The position numbers and the translations under genes are program-made. Source: Leptospiraceae bacterium (GTDB lineage Bacteria; Spirochaetota; Leptospiria; Leptospirales; Leptospiraceae). Taken from it: 64,000 bases of DNA. The notes below the pieces were generated by a model. The model worked only from the letters and a program-made list of their open reading frames with translations, was not told where the DNA came from and searched no databases. The number at the start of each line of letters is the position of its first letter. The first letter of the stretch is position 1. Where the stretch lies: positions 457,001 to 521,000 of the forward strand of contig JACKPC010000002.1 of the NCBI GenBank assembly GCA_024233835.1, written 5' to 3'. This document shows, in pieces, positions 37,172 to 46,722 of this stretch.

Positions 37172-37244
37172 TGGGTAGAGGGGGACTTGAACCCCCGACC
37201 TACAGTTCCGGAGACTGTCGCTCTATCCACTGAGCTACCTACCC
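37172..37244 (-). tRNA. tRNA-Arg (anticodon CCG)
   Basis: The 73-base cloverleaf has acceptor arms GGGTAGG/TCTACCC, a D arm GCTC..GAGC, anticodon stem ACAGT/ACTGT around the loop CTCCGGA (anticodon CCG, reading CGG), T arm GGGGG-TTCAAGT-CCCCC and discriminator A. CCA is not encoded. Confidence 0.93.
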
Positions 37245-37448
37245 TGAAAGTAAAACCAGAATGCAAAAAGAAACCAATTCGTCAATTGAAAAACGCCTCT
37301 TCCGATCCTTACTTTAACATTCCCTTTAAATAGTATCCGAATTTCACCTAAATTTCTCCTGTTTTTACGATTCCCATTACCTGTAAGTTAAAAAAAAATC
37401 TTTATAAAATAAAATTCACTTGATTTTATTTGCAAACTCAATAATTTA

Positions 37449-37476
37449 TTGACTGTTTTGTAGACAGACTTAGTAT
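37449..37476 (+). promoter_or_regulatory. promoter of REC-HDOD gene
   Basis: TTGACT (37449-37454), a 16-base spacer and TAGTAT (37471-37476) end 11 bases before the ATG at 37488, leaving little room for a leader. The rest of the 37245-37487 spacer is AT-rich; I see no gene in it. Confidence 0.45.
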
Positions 37477-37487
37477 CTTAGAGCAAT

Positions 37488-38783
37488 ATGATCCTCGAAA
37501 AAACAATACCTCTCGGCATAAACCTAAAAAATTCTGAACCCTATAGAGTCATGCTGGCAGACAATTCAAGATTGGAACGTTTACTTCTTAGAAAGTTTTT
37601 ACTGCACGAGAAATTTAAAATTGTAGCGGAAACAGAGGGTGGTCAGGAAACCGTAGATGTATTTCAAAAACTAACAATGAAACCTGATATTCTTTGTCTG
37701 GATTTTGAATTTCCGGATAAAAACGGTGTAAAAGTCATAGAAGAAATCAGAAGAACCCATCCTCACCTGGTAATTATCATGGTAACTAAAAATACCCACA
37801 GGGTGCTAATTCAGAAAATATCTGAGTTAAGGATTAATGCATTTTTAGTAAAACCGGTGAGTCGCCTTCAAATCCTTGAAAAACTCAGTTATATTCTTGG
37901 TCGTTCCGAACTTTCTAAAACTAAAAAAGTAATGGAGAACAAGGGGAATTTAAACTTAAATGAAATTGTCATTCCTCCTTTAAAAACTGTAGCTGCAAAA
38001 GTTCTTCTTTTTGATTCTCAAGCAACAGCCGGAAGTGCTGAATTAGATAAAATCATTGCACCGGATAAGGGACTCAGTTCTGATATTTTAAGAATTGCTA
38101 ATTCATCTTTTTATGGAAGGAAAGGGAATATAAACACACTTAAAGATGCCATTACCTTAATGGGAGTTAAAATGGTAAAAAGTCTGGTTTTTCTACGCAC
38201 GAGAAACGGTTTACATTCCAATCTTAAGAATGAAGTCTATCAAAAACATCTACAGGAACTTCCTGTTTTAACCGCATTAATCTCATACGACCTCGCAACT
38301 CCCCTGGGTTATAAAAAACTCAGGGATGAACTTTTTTTAGCCTCCCTACTATATAAAATAGGTATGACCATCCTTGCAATCAATAATGAAAAAAAATATG
38401 CAGAAGTTCTAAAACTTTCTCAAATCGGAGTTAAAGATCTTTATGAAATAGAAAAAGAGGAGCTAAATCTTTCTTCTCTTGAAATTAGTATAAAAGCTTT
38501 TCGTCTCTGGTCTATGCCAAAACTATATCAGGATGTAACCACAAATCAGAATTTTAAAATATCTGATATTCCTTATGTTACAGATACCGATAAAATTATC
38601 CGTCTATCTGATATTCTTTCCAAGAAAATGATACAACTCTATGTGAGTGAAAATGAAGAGAACATTCTAAATCGACTATACAGCCATTATAAAATGGGGG
38701 AAGAAACTCAAAAACTATTCGGAGAAGACTATTATATAATGATAAAAGAACACCCCTTTTACGAGATGGCTATGTCGGTTTAA
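37488..38783 (+). CDS. response regulator with receiver and HDOD domains
   Basis: The 431-residue protein has an N-terminal CheY-like receiver (about 18-135): acidic 'VMLADNSRLERLLLRKFLL', the phospho-acceptor Asp in 'DILCLDFEFPDKNG', Thr in 'IIMVTKN' and Lys in 'FLVKPVSRLQ'. The HDOD domain (about 160-370) shows 'LSSDILRIANSSFYGRKGNI', 'LKDAITLMGVKMVKSLV' and 'LFLASLLYKIGMTILA'. HDOD is a non-catalytic HD relative used in signalling. No kinase gene is adjacent. The end overlaps the convergent 5-oxoprolinase gene by 14 bases. Confidence 0.87.
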   Translation: MILEKTIPLGINLKNSEPYRVMLADNSRLERLLLRKFLLHEKFKIVAETEGGQETVDVFQKLTMKPDILCLDFEFPDKNGVKVIEEIRRTHPHLVIIMVTKNTHRVLIQKISELRINAFLVKPVSRLQILEKLSYILGRSELSKTKKVMENKGNLNLNEIVIPPLKTVAAKVLLFDSQATAGSAELDKIIAPDKGLSSDILRIANSSFYGRKGNINTLKDAITLMGVKMVKSLVFLRTRNGLHSNLKNEVYQKHLQELPVLTALISYDLATPLGYKKLRDELFLASLLYKIGMTILAINNEKKYAEVLKLSQIGVKDLYEIEKEELNLSSLEISIKAFRLWSMPKLYQDVTTNQNFKISDIPYVTDTDKIIRLSDILSKKMIQLYVSENEENILNRLYSHYKMGEETQKLFGEDYYIMIKEHPFYEMAMSV

Positions 38784-41700
38784 TATTATTTTTGCCGTAT
38801 CCGCCTCCACCGGGGGTTTCAATTCTTAATCTTTCATTGGGTTTTGCCTTTACCGAGTTCTTAGGTCCGAGATTTAAGCAATCTTTCCTTTGATTAATAA
38901 ATAGATTTATTCCGCGTTTTCCTTCTCCTCCTCCTTTTAATCCCTTTGGGGAATGACTTCTACGTTCGGTCAATACATTCAATTCCACTTCTTCCAAAAA
39001 CTCATATTCTCGAATTAAACCATCACCTCCCCTCCACTTTCCTTCTGCCCCGGATCCTTTTCGTATAGAAAATTCATGCAAGATTACAGGGTATCTTGTT
39101 TCTATGATTTCCGGATCCGTAATCCTAGTATTCGTCATATGGGTATGAACTCCGCTGGCTCCGGAAAAGCCCTTCCCTGCCCCGGAACCAACTCCTATTG
39201 TTTCATAATAACCAAATTTATCATTACCAAAACTTACATTATTCATACAACCACCACTACAGGCAAGTAAACCAAAAGCCTGCAAAACTACATCTACAAT
39301 ACGTTGAGAGGTACTTACATTTCCTCCGACTATAGCTCGATTTTTAGACGGAGAAAGAATCGTATTACTAGCGGTAATTACACGAATAGGTTTTATAAAT
39401 CCTTCATTCAGGGGAAGTTCTTCGTTAATAATACAGCGTAACACATAAACCAGTGCTGAATAGGTTACGGCAAGAGGAGTATTTTGATTTCCAAATTGCT
39501 CAGGACCGGAATTAGAAAAATCGAATACAGCTTCTCCTATAACTCTGTCAATCTTAATGTTTAAATCAATCAAAGTTCCATCATCGAGAAAATCACTTGC
39601 TGCATATTCATTTTTATCAAGATGCTTAAAAAATTCTCTTAACTTATTTTCACTAATATTTTGAATATGTAAAGCATAAGCTCTTAAAACAGCCGGGCCA
39701 TACTTATGAATCATTTCTTTTAGCAGACTCTCTCCTGCTTTTATAGATGCCACCTGTGCTTTGACATCGGCAATGTTTTCCTTAATTTTTCTTGCCCCTG
39801 CCTGCTGTAAAATACTGATAAGAATACCTTCATGATAATTACCTTTTTCTAATATTTTAAAAGCTCGAATCCTTGCTCCTTCCTCTTTTAGCTTTTTGGA
39901 AAATGGAGGCATGGAACCGGGATAAATTCCACCAATATCCGCATGATGCCCTCTGCTTGCCAGGAAAAATGCAACCTTTCCACTTGAAAAATAAGGGCTA
40001 ATCAGGGTAATATCCGGAAGATGCGAACCTCCCTCATCCGGTACATTTGTTATAAATACATCTCCCTCGCTTATATCCGAAAATTTTTGAATAATACTTT
40101 TCACACAAAAACTCATAGATCCCAGATGAACAGGAACGTGGGGAGCATTTGCAACAAGGTTTCCTTCCGAGTCAAATAAAGCACAGGAATAATCCAGTCG
40201 CTCTTTTATATTAGTTGATACAGCGGTTTTCTGTAAAACTTTTCCCATCTGTGAAGCAATAGAAGAAAATAGATTATGAAAGATGGTCAGATGAACAGGA
40301 TGGTAGGCTTCTGTAATTTCAAGTTCTTCTTCTCTATCAAGCACTATGTGTATATCTCCATATTCATTTACAGAAGCTGTAGACCCGGGCTCTATAAGTA
40401 CGGTAGTATTTTTATCTACAAGTAATACCGGGCCACTTATCACGGAACCTACAGAAAGTTCTTGAACCATATAAATGGAGGTTTGTATGTAGGAATTCTT
40501 AAAATATATCAGGCTATTTCCTTTGGGCTCGAGTTCCCTATAGGGCATCTGTAATTTTTCCCTTTCCGGCTTATCCAGTTTTATACGAAGAATTAAGCGA
40601 ATTTCATTAATAAATAAATTTTTCTCTTCCGATCTATAACCATAAGTTCTTTCATGTTCTTTATGATAATTTTCTATAAGAGTTTCATAATTCATATAGG
40701 GAAGTAGAAAAGCAGATTCGGTTCCTTCATACTGCAAAGATACATAGCGTTCTCTTAATATTCTAATATTTCCATACATTCTGAGTTCTTTTTCTTCTCT
40801 TTTTTCTAATAGTTCAAATTCCTTATTCAATACCGGATAAATACAGGGGCCGAACAGTCTATATTTTGGCCTGGAAGATGTTTTAACAATATCAGCCTGA
40901 CTCAAACCGATAGCTGAAAGAATACCGGCGTAGCGATGAATAAAAATTTCTTTCATGCCAAGATTTCTGGCAATAGCTACCGCATGTTGGGAAGCCGCAC
41001 CTCCAAAACAACAAAGAACATGTTCTTTAATATTATAACCTCTAAGAGTTGATATCTCCTGTATAGGTTTTATCATATTATAATTTGCTACATTAATAAA
41101 TCCGAGAGCAATCTCCTCTATACTCAAGTCCGGATTTCCCTGCTTTCTTTGTTCAAGGTTTATTTCTTTTGCCAACTCTTCGAATGCTTTATAGCTAAGT
41201 TCATACGAAAGAGCCTCTTTACCGGATGGTCCAAATATTTTCGGAAAAAACTCAGGGATAATGCGTCTGAGAATTAAATTTGCATCTGTAACACTCAGAT
41301 AACCTCCTTTTCCGTAGCAAACAGGCCCGGGATTTGCACCCGAACTTTCCGGACCAACTAAAAACATGGAATTTTTATAAAATAGCCTGGAACCTCCACC
41401 GGCTGCTACCGTCTGTATATCTACAGAAGGAAAATTCACCCGAACACCGGATATATTAATTTCATCGCTCAACTCAATTTGTCCAGCATAGCGAGATACA
41501 TCTGTGCTCGTTCCTCCCATATCAAAACCTATCAGGGCTTTATTTTGAAAAATGTGGCTATATCCTATGTAACCTCCGGCAGGTCCGGATAAAATACTAT
41601 TGTAGCCCCGGAAAAATCGCTCGTCAATTAAACCTCCGTTAGATTGCATAAAAAGTAAAGGAATATGCTTTAAACCATTAGAAAATCCTTTTTTAAAATT

Positions 41701-42384
41701 CTCAATATATGTTTTTATAATCGGACTTAAATATACATCTATACAGGTAATGTCCGCTCTTTCCACAATCTTAATATTAGGAGAAATTTCTGAAGATAAA
41801 GAAATCTGCTCAAACCCTAAACTTTCGGCCAGTCTATAAACCAGTTTTTCGTGTTCATTGTATTCATAAGAATGCATAAAACTTACTGCTAATTTATGAA
41901 TTCCTTCCTTTTTTAAAGAAATTAATTCGGTCTTTAATGGTTCTAACTGCAAGGGAATCAGGACTTCCGCTTTTCCATTTTTTATAAGGACTCTTTCTTC
42001 TACTTCTATAACTCTTTTGTAGAGTACAGGTATTTTTTCAATATGGAGCTTGAATAAATTTTTTCGGTTTTGATAACGAATTTCTAATAAATCCCGAAAA
42101 CCTCCGGTAACTAAAAAAGCAAAATTAGAACCCTTCTTTTCCAGAAAAGCATTTGTGGCAACGGTTGTTCCCATTCGAATAGAAGAGATATATGTTTCAG
42201 GAATGTTTTTTCGATCGATTTGTGTTTCGGTATATTGTTCAATAATACGACAAATACCTTCTCTTGGTGCATCTTCATACTGCTCCGGGTTTTCTGATAA
42301 GAGTTTTAAAGTGTAGTAGCGTTTTCCATCCTCTGCGTAAATATCTGTGAAAGTTCCGCCCCTATCTATAGAAAAATTTAACAT
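38770..42384 (-). CDS. 5-oxoprolinase/hydantoinase, fused A and B subunits
   Basis: The 1204-residue protein is a single-chain form of the hydantoinase A/B (ATP-dependent 5-oxoprolinase) family. The HyuA half (about 1-680) has the N-terminal nucleotide site 'SIDRGGTFTDIYAEDG', then 'GPAGGYIGY', 'IGFDMGGTSTDVSRY' and 'CCFGGAASQHAVAIA'. The HyuB half follows with 'NIKERLDYSCALFDSEG', 'APHVPVHLGSMSF', 'SRGHHADIGGIYPGSMPP' and 'GGGGYGKNN' at the end. This matches the eukaryotic-like fused length (about 1,200-1,300) rather than separate bacterial subunits. It probably hydrolyses 5-oxoproline to glutamate in the cytoplasm; other lactam substrates are possible. Confidence 0.88.
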   Translation of the reverse strand: MLNFSIDRGGTFTDIYAEDGKRYYTLKLLSENPEQYEDAPREGICRIIEQYTETQIDRKNIPETYISSIRMGTTVATNAFLEKKGSNFAFLVTGGFRDLLEIRYQNRKNLFKLHIEKIPVLYKRVIEVEERVLIKNGKAEVLIPLQLEPLKTELISLKKEGIHKLAVSFMHSYEYNEHEKLVYRLAESLGFEQISLSSEISPNIKIVERADITCIDVYLSPIIKTYIENFKKGFSNGLKHIPLLFMQSNGGLIDERFFRGYNSILSGPAGGYIGYSHIFQNKALIGFDMGGTSTDVSRYAGQIELSDEINISGVRVNFPSVDIQTVAAGGGSRLFYKNSMFLVGPESSGANPGPVCYGKGGYLSVTDANLILRRIIPEFFPKIFGPSGKEALSYELSYKAFEELAKEINLEQRKQGNPDLSIEEIALGFINVANYNMIKPIQEISTLRGYNIKEHVLCCFGGAASQHAVAIARNLGMKEIFIHRYAGILSAIGLSQADIVKTSSRPKYRLFGPCIYPVLNKEFELLEKREEKELRMYGNIRILRERYVSLQYEGTESAFLLPYMNYETLIENYHKEHERTYGYRSEEKNLFINEIRLILRIKLDKPEREKLQMPYRELEPKGNSLIYFKNSYIQTSIYMVQELSVGSVISGPVLLVDKNTTVLIEPGSTASVNEYGDIHIVLDREEELEITEAYHPVHLTIFHNLFSSIASQMGKVLQKTAVSTNIKERLDYSCALFDSEGNLVANAPHVPVHLGSMSFCVKSIIQKFSDISEGDVFITNVPDEGGSHLPDITLISPYFSSGKVAFFLASRGHHADIGGIYPGSMPPFSKKLKEEGARIRAFKILEKGNYHEGILISILQQAGARKIKENIADVKAQVASIKAGESLLKEMIHKYGPAVLRAYALHIQNISENKLREFFKHLDKNEYAASDFLDDGTLIDLNIKIDRVIGEAVFDFSNSGPEQFGNQNTPLAVTYSALVYVLRCIINEELPLNEGFIKPIRVITASNTILSPSKNRAIVGGNVSTSQRIVDVVLQAFGLLACSGGCMNNVSFGNDKFGYYETIGVGSGAGKGFSGASGVHTHMTNTRITDPEIIETRYPVILHEFSIRKGSGAEGKWRGGDGLIREYEFLEEVELNVLTERRSHSPKGLKGGGEGKRGINLFINQRKDCLNLGPKNSVKAKPNERLRIETPGGGGYGKNNIKPT

Positions 42385-42393
42385 TTCGATATA

Positions 42394-42693
42394 TTAACTA
42401 TCTAAGATATTCAAAAGTCTTTGAAGAGTATTTTCAACTTCCTGCATCGAGAATATTCTAACAAACCTTGCAGCTTCCTTATCATCTACAAATACGATAA
42501 GAGCGGGAATTGTAAATATTGATAATTCAGCGGAAAATGCCGGATCATCCTTGATATTCACCTCTTTCAGAGGAATTTGAGAAAACTTCTCTATAAAGAG
42601 GTGGTTTAGTTTGGGTTTAATTGCCGTACAAACAGAGCAATTTTCACCTGTGAAAAAATAAGCTTTCAGTATAAACTGTTTTGTAGCAGTCAT
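42394..42693 (-). CDS. thioredoxin-like protein (CSVC)
   Basis: The 99-residue thioredoxin fold has 'AYFFTGENCSVCTAIKPKL' (redox pair Cys-Ser-Val-Cys near residue 20) and the cis-Pro segment 'FTIPALIVFVDDKEAARF'. The usual CGPC is replaced by CSVC, so its redox potential probably differs from standard thioredoxin. It lacks a signal peptide and is probably cytoplasmic. It ends nine bases before the 5-oxoprolinase gene and starts 30 bases after the chemoreceptor, so the three may share a transcript. Confidence 0.8.
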   Translation of the reverse strand: MTATKQFILKAYFFTGENCSVCTAIKPKLNHLFIEKFSQIPLKEVNIKDDPAFSAELSIFTIPALIVFVDDKEAARFVRIFSMQEVENTLQRLLNILDS

Positions 42694-42723
42694 TCCTTAA
42701 TTTTTTTTTCACCTGTCCACAAG

Positions 42724-45057
42724 TCAAGCTGTTTGAATCGTAAAATAAGAGATTATCTTGCTCAAATCTACCGATTGTTTCTTTAAAAGCTCCGAAGTAG
42801 CTGCTAAATTCTCAGCTTCTTCAGAATTCGTCTGGGTAACACTACTGAGTTGACTCATAGCAGAATTAATTTGTTCTATGCCGGCTTTTTGCTCTTCTGA
42901 GGCAGCAGATATTTCTTGAACCAGATCCGCTGTTTTTTTAATATCAGGAATAATATCCTGAATAAGCGTTCCGGCCTCTTCTGCTACCGATAAACTTTCG
43001 GCTGCTAATTCAGAGATCTCTTTAGCAGCAAGTTTACTTCCTTCCGCTAACTTACGAACTTCTGTTGCCACTACCGAAAAGCCGAGTCCGTGTTCTCCTG
43101 CCCTGGCGGCTTCTATAGAAGCATTTACAGCAAGTAAATTTGTTTGAGAAGCTATTTCTTCTATAATGTGGATTTTCTTTACAATCGATTTCATAGCTTC
43201 GAGTGTATTTAAAACCGCTTTTCCCCCGTCTTCCGCTTTCATCGAAGCTTTTGTGGAGATTGTATTTGTAATTTTTGCATTATCATTATTCTGAGCAATT
43301 GTAGCGGTTATTTCTTCCATGGAAGCAGAAGATTCTTCTACACTCGCAGCCTGTTCGGTTGAACCCGAACTCAGTTTATGTGCCACTTCATTTAGCTTCA
43401 TCGAGTTATGGTTCAGCTCTTTAGAAGCTGTATTTAAATTAAGGACTATTTCGCTCATCTTGTTTATTGTACTGTTTACAGAATCTTTTAACTTGAGATA
43501 ATCCCCTTTGTATTTTCCGTTTATTTTCTTACTGAGATTCCCGGCAGCCATTGAGTTCACTACCGTTACAGTTTCATTAATAGGGATAAGTACTGAATCA
43601 AGAAGGACATTCACACTATTTATCATATTGCTATAAAATTCATAATCGAAAATTTTCGTATTTCCTCTAAAGTCAAGTTGCCCTTCGGAAGCTGCCCGGT
43701 AGATCTTTTGCATTTCTTCATGCAGAGTTTTCATATTATTCCTGAGAGCATCAAGAGCATTGTTGATAAATATTTTCTTACCCGGAAGCTTCTCCATTAC
43801 ATTAGAAAAATCACCTTTAGAATAAGTAGATACATATTCCACGATCTTTCGTTTTAAAATTATATGAGAAAAAGCGAGTTGATTTACCCTTTGCACCATA
43901 TCTTTATAAAAACCACTATATTTTTCTTCCGGAACTCCATAATCAATATCACCGGAATCATGGATTTCTTGCATCTTCTGGATATCATCAATGAAATTGT
44001 TCAGATTCTCGATCATATTATTTAAGTTATTCTTAATTTTATTAAAATCTCCATTATAAGTGCCCGTAATCTTTGGAGGCATAGTTCCGATAGACATTTT
44101 ATCTACGTAATCAGCTGCAACATTTAAAGGATTGATAACAGCATCAAGGGTTTGATTCACCCCTTCTACAATTTTACGGAAATCGCCCGGATATTTATCA
44201 GCATTAGCCCGAACCGAAAGCTCACCATTCACACCGCTTTTAACCAGTACTGAAACCTCAGACAACATTTCCCTGAATAGGTTCATCATAGACATGATAG
44301 CTTCGCTTACCTTACCGACCTCATCTTTACTATCTACCTCAATTTTAGTAGAAAAATCTCCTTTTTTTTCAATATTTGTAACAGCTAATACTATAGTGGA
44401 TAAGGGTTTGGTGATTTGTCTGGTATTATATACTGCAATAAAAACTCCCAGAAGAATAGCAATTATCGTAACCAGGATGGTAATAAACTCCGTATTAGAT
44501 ATTACCGAAGCAGTATCCTTTTCTCTTTGAGACATCAATTGAACTTCCATTTCTGAGAACTCATCAAATTGCTTCCTTATCGTATCCATTAAAGCTTTTC
44601 CATTTGTATTCTGACTTAAAATAACAGTAAACTCTTTCCAATCCATTTTACCATCTATAACTTTTCGGCGTACAAGGATTAAAGGTTCGATGATAGTGTC
44701 TTTCCATATATTAAAATTTTTCTCTATTTCATCTAAGCGTTTTACCTGTACCGGATTATCAGAAACCAGTTTTTTTTGGGCTACCAGTAGCATTTGAAAT
44801 TCCTGGTAACCCTTTACATAAGGTTCAAGGTAAGCTTCCTTTCCCATCAGTAAGAAGCCTCTTTCTCCGGTTTCCATGTCTATGATAGATTTTTTTAACT
44901 TCTCTGTATTTCTGAGAACCTCATCTGTATGAATGACCCATTTAAAACTTCCCTGTATGGTTCTTAAATTATAAATAACCAAAGAACCTGTGAAAAACAT
45001 GACCCCAAGAACAACAGCATAACCGATAAGCAGTCTGGTACCAATTTTAAGCTTCAT
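42724..45057 (-). CDS. methyl-accepting chemotaxis protein (CHASE3-like, poly-HAMP)
   Basis: The 777-residue chemoreceptor has TM1 (about 9-29) and a periplasmic CHASE3-like helical sensor ('METGERGFLLMGKEAYLEPY'). TM2 (about 187-208) is followed by HAMP and at least two further HAMP-like units ('MPPKITGTYNGDFNKIKNNL', 'NLSKKINGKYKGDYLKLKDS'). The signalling hairpin carries the hallmark 'VNASIEAARAGEHGLGFSVV'. Methylation helices flank it; no C-terminal CheR-binding pentapeptide is present. A GGGGAA ribosome site precedes the ATG. It signals to CheA/CheW encoded elsewhere. Confidence 0.92.
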   Translation of the reverse strand: MKLKIGTRLLIGYAVVLGVMFFTGSLVIYNLRTIQGSFKWVIHTDEVLRNTEKLKKSIIDMETGERGFLLMGKEAYLEPYVKGYQEFQMLLVAQKKLVSDNPVQVKRLDEIEKNFNIWKDTIIEPLILVRRKVIDGKMDWKEFTVILSQNTNGKALMDTIRKQFDEFSEMEVQLMSQREKDTASVISNTEFITILVTIIAILLGVFIAVYNTRQITKPLSTIVLAVTNIEKKGDFSTKIEVDSKDEVGKVSEAIMSMMNLFREMLSEVSVLVKSGVNGELSVRANADKYPGDFRKIVEGVNQTLDAVINPLNVAADYVDKMSIGTMPPKITGTYNGDFNKIKNNLNNMIENLNNFIDDIQKMQEIHDSGDIDYGVPEEKYSGFYKDMVQRVNQLAFSHIILKRKIVEYVSTYSKGDFSNVMEKLPGKKIFINNALDALRNNMKTLHEEMQKIYRAASEGQLDFRGNTKIFDYEFYSNMINSVNVLLDSVLIPINETVTVVNSMAAGNLSKKINGKYKGDYLKLKDSVNSTINKMSEIVLNLNTASKELNHNSMKLNEVAHKLSSGSTEQAASVEESSASMEEITATIAQNNDNAKITNTISTKASMKAEDGGKAVLNTLEAMKSIVKKIHIIEEIASQTNLLAVNASIEAARAGEHGLGFSVVATEVRKLAEGSKLAAKEISELAAESLSVAEEAGTLIQDIIPDIKKTADLVQEISAASEEQKAGIEQINSAMSQLSSVTQTNSEEAENLAATSELLKKQSVDLSKIISYFTIQTA

Positions 45058-45152
45058 AATTTACTATTCCCCAATCAATTCTTTAAGGACTGAGAATATT
45101 TAAAAATACTAATTTTGTAAAGCTTTTTCAAAAAAACTTTGCTTCTTCTTCT

Positions 45153-45548
45153 TTATTTTGTAATAACGGTTTTTCCGATAGGAGCAAGAGAAAGTTTAGC
45201 CAGTTTAAAATGCTGAATTCCAAAAGGAATCCCAATTATGCTAATAAAGTAAGCCAGCATTAAACTAATATGGCCTATACCCATCCAGATACCGCCAAAA
45301 ATAAACCAGATGATATTGCCGAGTAAACCTAAAAAACCGGTGCCTATATCATCTTTTCCGGAGATATCCCTTCTGGAGACAACTTCTTTACCAAAGGGCC
45401 AGAGACAGAGCAGGCCGATAACAAAACAGGAACGTCCCCAGGGAATACCTACTATTGAGATAAACATAATCAAACCGGCTATCCACCAGGCAACAGCCAT
45501 TTCAAAGCCACCTAAGACTACCCAGATAATATTTGCTATAAACTTCAT
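45153..45548 (-). CDS. yccF: YccF-family membrane protein
   Basis: The 131-residue protein carries two copies of the YccF domain. Each has a 'N.IW...GG...' start ('NIIWVVLGGFEMAVAWWIAG', 'NIIWFIFGGIWMGIGHISL') followed by an 'IGIPfG' turn ('ISIVGIPWGRSCF', 'ISIIGIPFGIQHF'). It is an inner-membrane protein with about four helices. The family is widespread without an assigned function. It stands as a single gene. Confidence 0.88.
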   Translation of the reverse strand: MKFIANIIWVVLGGFEMAVAWWIAGLIMFISIVGIPWGRSCFVIGLLCLWPFGKEVVSRRDISGKDDIGTGFLGLLGNIIWFIFGGIWMGIGHISLMLAYFISIIGIPFGIQHFKLAKLSLAPIGKTVITK

Positions 45549-45668
45549 ATACCGAGTCTAAAACAGGACAGTACAAATACAATTCTTTTCGGCTACATTC
45601 GGCAAATGAGCCAGCACTAGCTCATGGAACATTCCCTGGCGGAACATATCCGGAAAATAGTAAATGTC

Positions 45669-46049
45669 TCATCTTGCTTCATGGATCAATAAAAGTGCGG
45701 AAGAAGTAGTGGTTTGCAATTGGAAGCTGGCACCGGAGGGTACATATACGATTTCCCCTTCCTTCAGCTCAAGGCTATTGTTATCATTTTGCCAGAAACG
45801 AACATTTCCGGAAATCACATAGTAACTGGTATCTGAACTCTGAGATATTGGATAGGATTCTTCCCCGATTCTGAGTAGTTTGGTTGTAAAACCAGAGGCT
45901 CGGAAAAGGGAAAGTGTTCCTCTGCCGTTTTCGGGATAAAAACTCTTCGGTTGCCGAATTGTCTTTATAGCCTTATCCCCCTCTTCTGTATATTTACAGT
46001 TTTGAGAAGCTAAAAGAAAAAAGAATGCGAAGGCAGAGAAACGACTCAA
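45669..46049 (-). CDS. small cupin-domain lipoprotein
   Basis: The 126-residue product has a short signal ending at Cys18 ('LLASQNC'). The mature part is a single small beta-barrel with cupin-like motifs: 'SYYVISGNVRFWQNDNNSLE' and 'LKEGEIVYVPSGASFQLQT'. The usual metal-binding His residues of cupin motif 1 are missing, so it may bind a ligand rather than catalyse. It starts six bases before the end of the small lipoprotein gene at 46056, and the two are probably co-transcribed. Confidence 0.65.
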   Translation of the reverse strand: MSRFSAFAFFFLLASQNCKYTEEGDKAIKTIRQPKSFYPENGRGTLSLFRASGFTTKLLRIGEESYPISQSSDTSYYVISGNVRFWQNDNNSLELKEGEIVYVPSGASFQLQTTTSSALLLIHEAR

Positions 46050-46055
46050 GAAAAC

Positions 46056-46256
46056 CTAGGGGTTATCGGGCATGGCTACACAGTTCATAGAAGAACCATC
46101 GGGAGTGCATTCATATACATTTTTAAAAAGTCCGGAGGGGCAATTTCCGGTCATGTATATTTTTCCATTTTTGGTATTATACGTAGCACTATTAGTAGCG
46201 CAATTCATAGCTATCAAACTGAAAAGAACGGTCAATAGGATGCTTATTTTCTTCAT
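46056..46256 (-). CDS. small lipoprotein (sister A)
   Basis: The ATG at 46256, with ribosome site AGGAGA, is preferred over 46280. The 66-residue product has signal 'ILLTVLFSLIAMNC' (Cys19) and a mature part 'NGKIYMTGNCPSGLFKNVYE' followed by 'CTPDGSSMNC'. It shares the 'GK.Y.T.N......YECTP.G...NC' pattern with its neighbour. The function is unknown; the Cys pair in the mature part may form a disulphide in the periplasm. Confidence 0.65.
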   Translation of the reverse strand: MKKISILLTVLFSLIAMNCATNSATYNTKNGKIYMTGNCPSGLFKNVYECTPDGSSMNCVAMPDNP

Positions 46257-46289
46257 ATTATCTCCTTTTTTCAAAATCAAGCAATCATT

Positions 46290-46490
46290 TTACTTAGAAA
46301 ACGATAATGGCTTACAATTAAGTTTACCACCTTCCGGGGTACACTCGTAAGATTGGGTTACAATTCCCATCATTATGTTTTTAGTAATATAAACCTTTCC
46401 TTCCGGTGTTGAAGTTATAGTGGAATAACGACAGGCTCCGGAAAAGGAACCCAGTATCAATAAAGAGATTAAAATTAAAAGCTTCTTCAC
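46290..46490 (-). CDS. small lipoprotein (sister B)
   Basis: The 66-residue lipoprotein has signal 'LLILISLLILGSFSGAC' (Cys20). The mature part 'EGKVYITKNIMMGIVTQSYE' then 'CTPEGGKLNCKPL' parallels sister A, which lies 33 bases downstream. They are tandem duplicates that have since diverged. The 46491-46722 spacer upstream holds no gene that I can see. Confidence 0.65.
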   Translation of the reverse strand: MKKLLILISLLILGSFSGACRYSTITSTPEGKVYITKNIMMGIVTQSYECTPEGGKLNCKPLSFSK

Positions 46491-46722
46491 TTAGAAAACT
46501 CCTTAATTCATTTTTCCTTCAAATAAATGCAAGCTTCTGAGTCTGTCAAGTGGAAAAGATACGGGCATTCGTGCTTGCCACAAGGATTGGATTATTTTAT
46601 CCGAGAATCATTAAATTTGACTTTATAAAAACTCGGGTTATAATAGTATTATTTGTTTAGGTTTTTACCCACCTTATTTCGGGATTAAAAAAAGGCCGAT
46701 TTTAACTGAACCAAGACAATAT

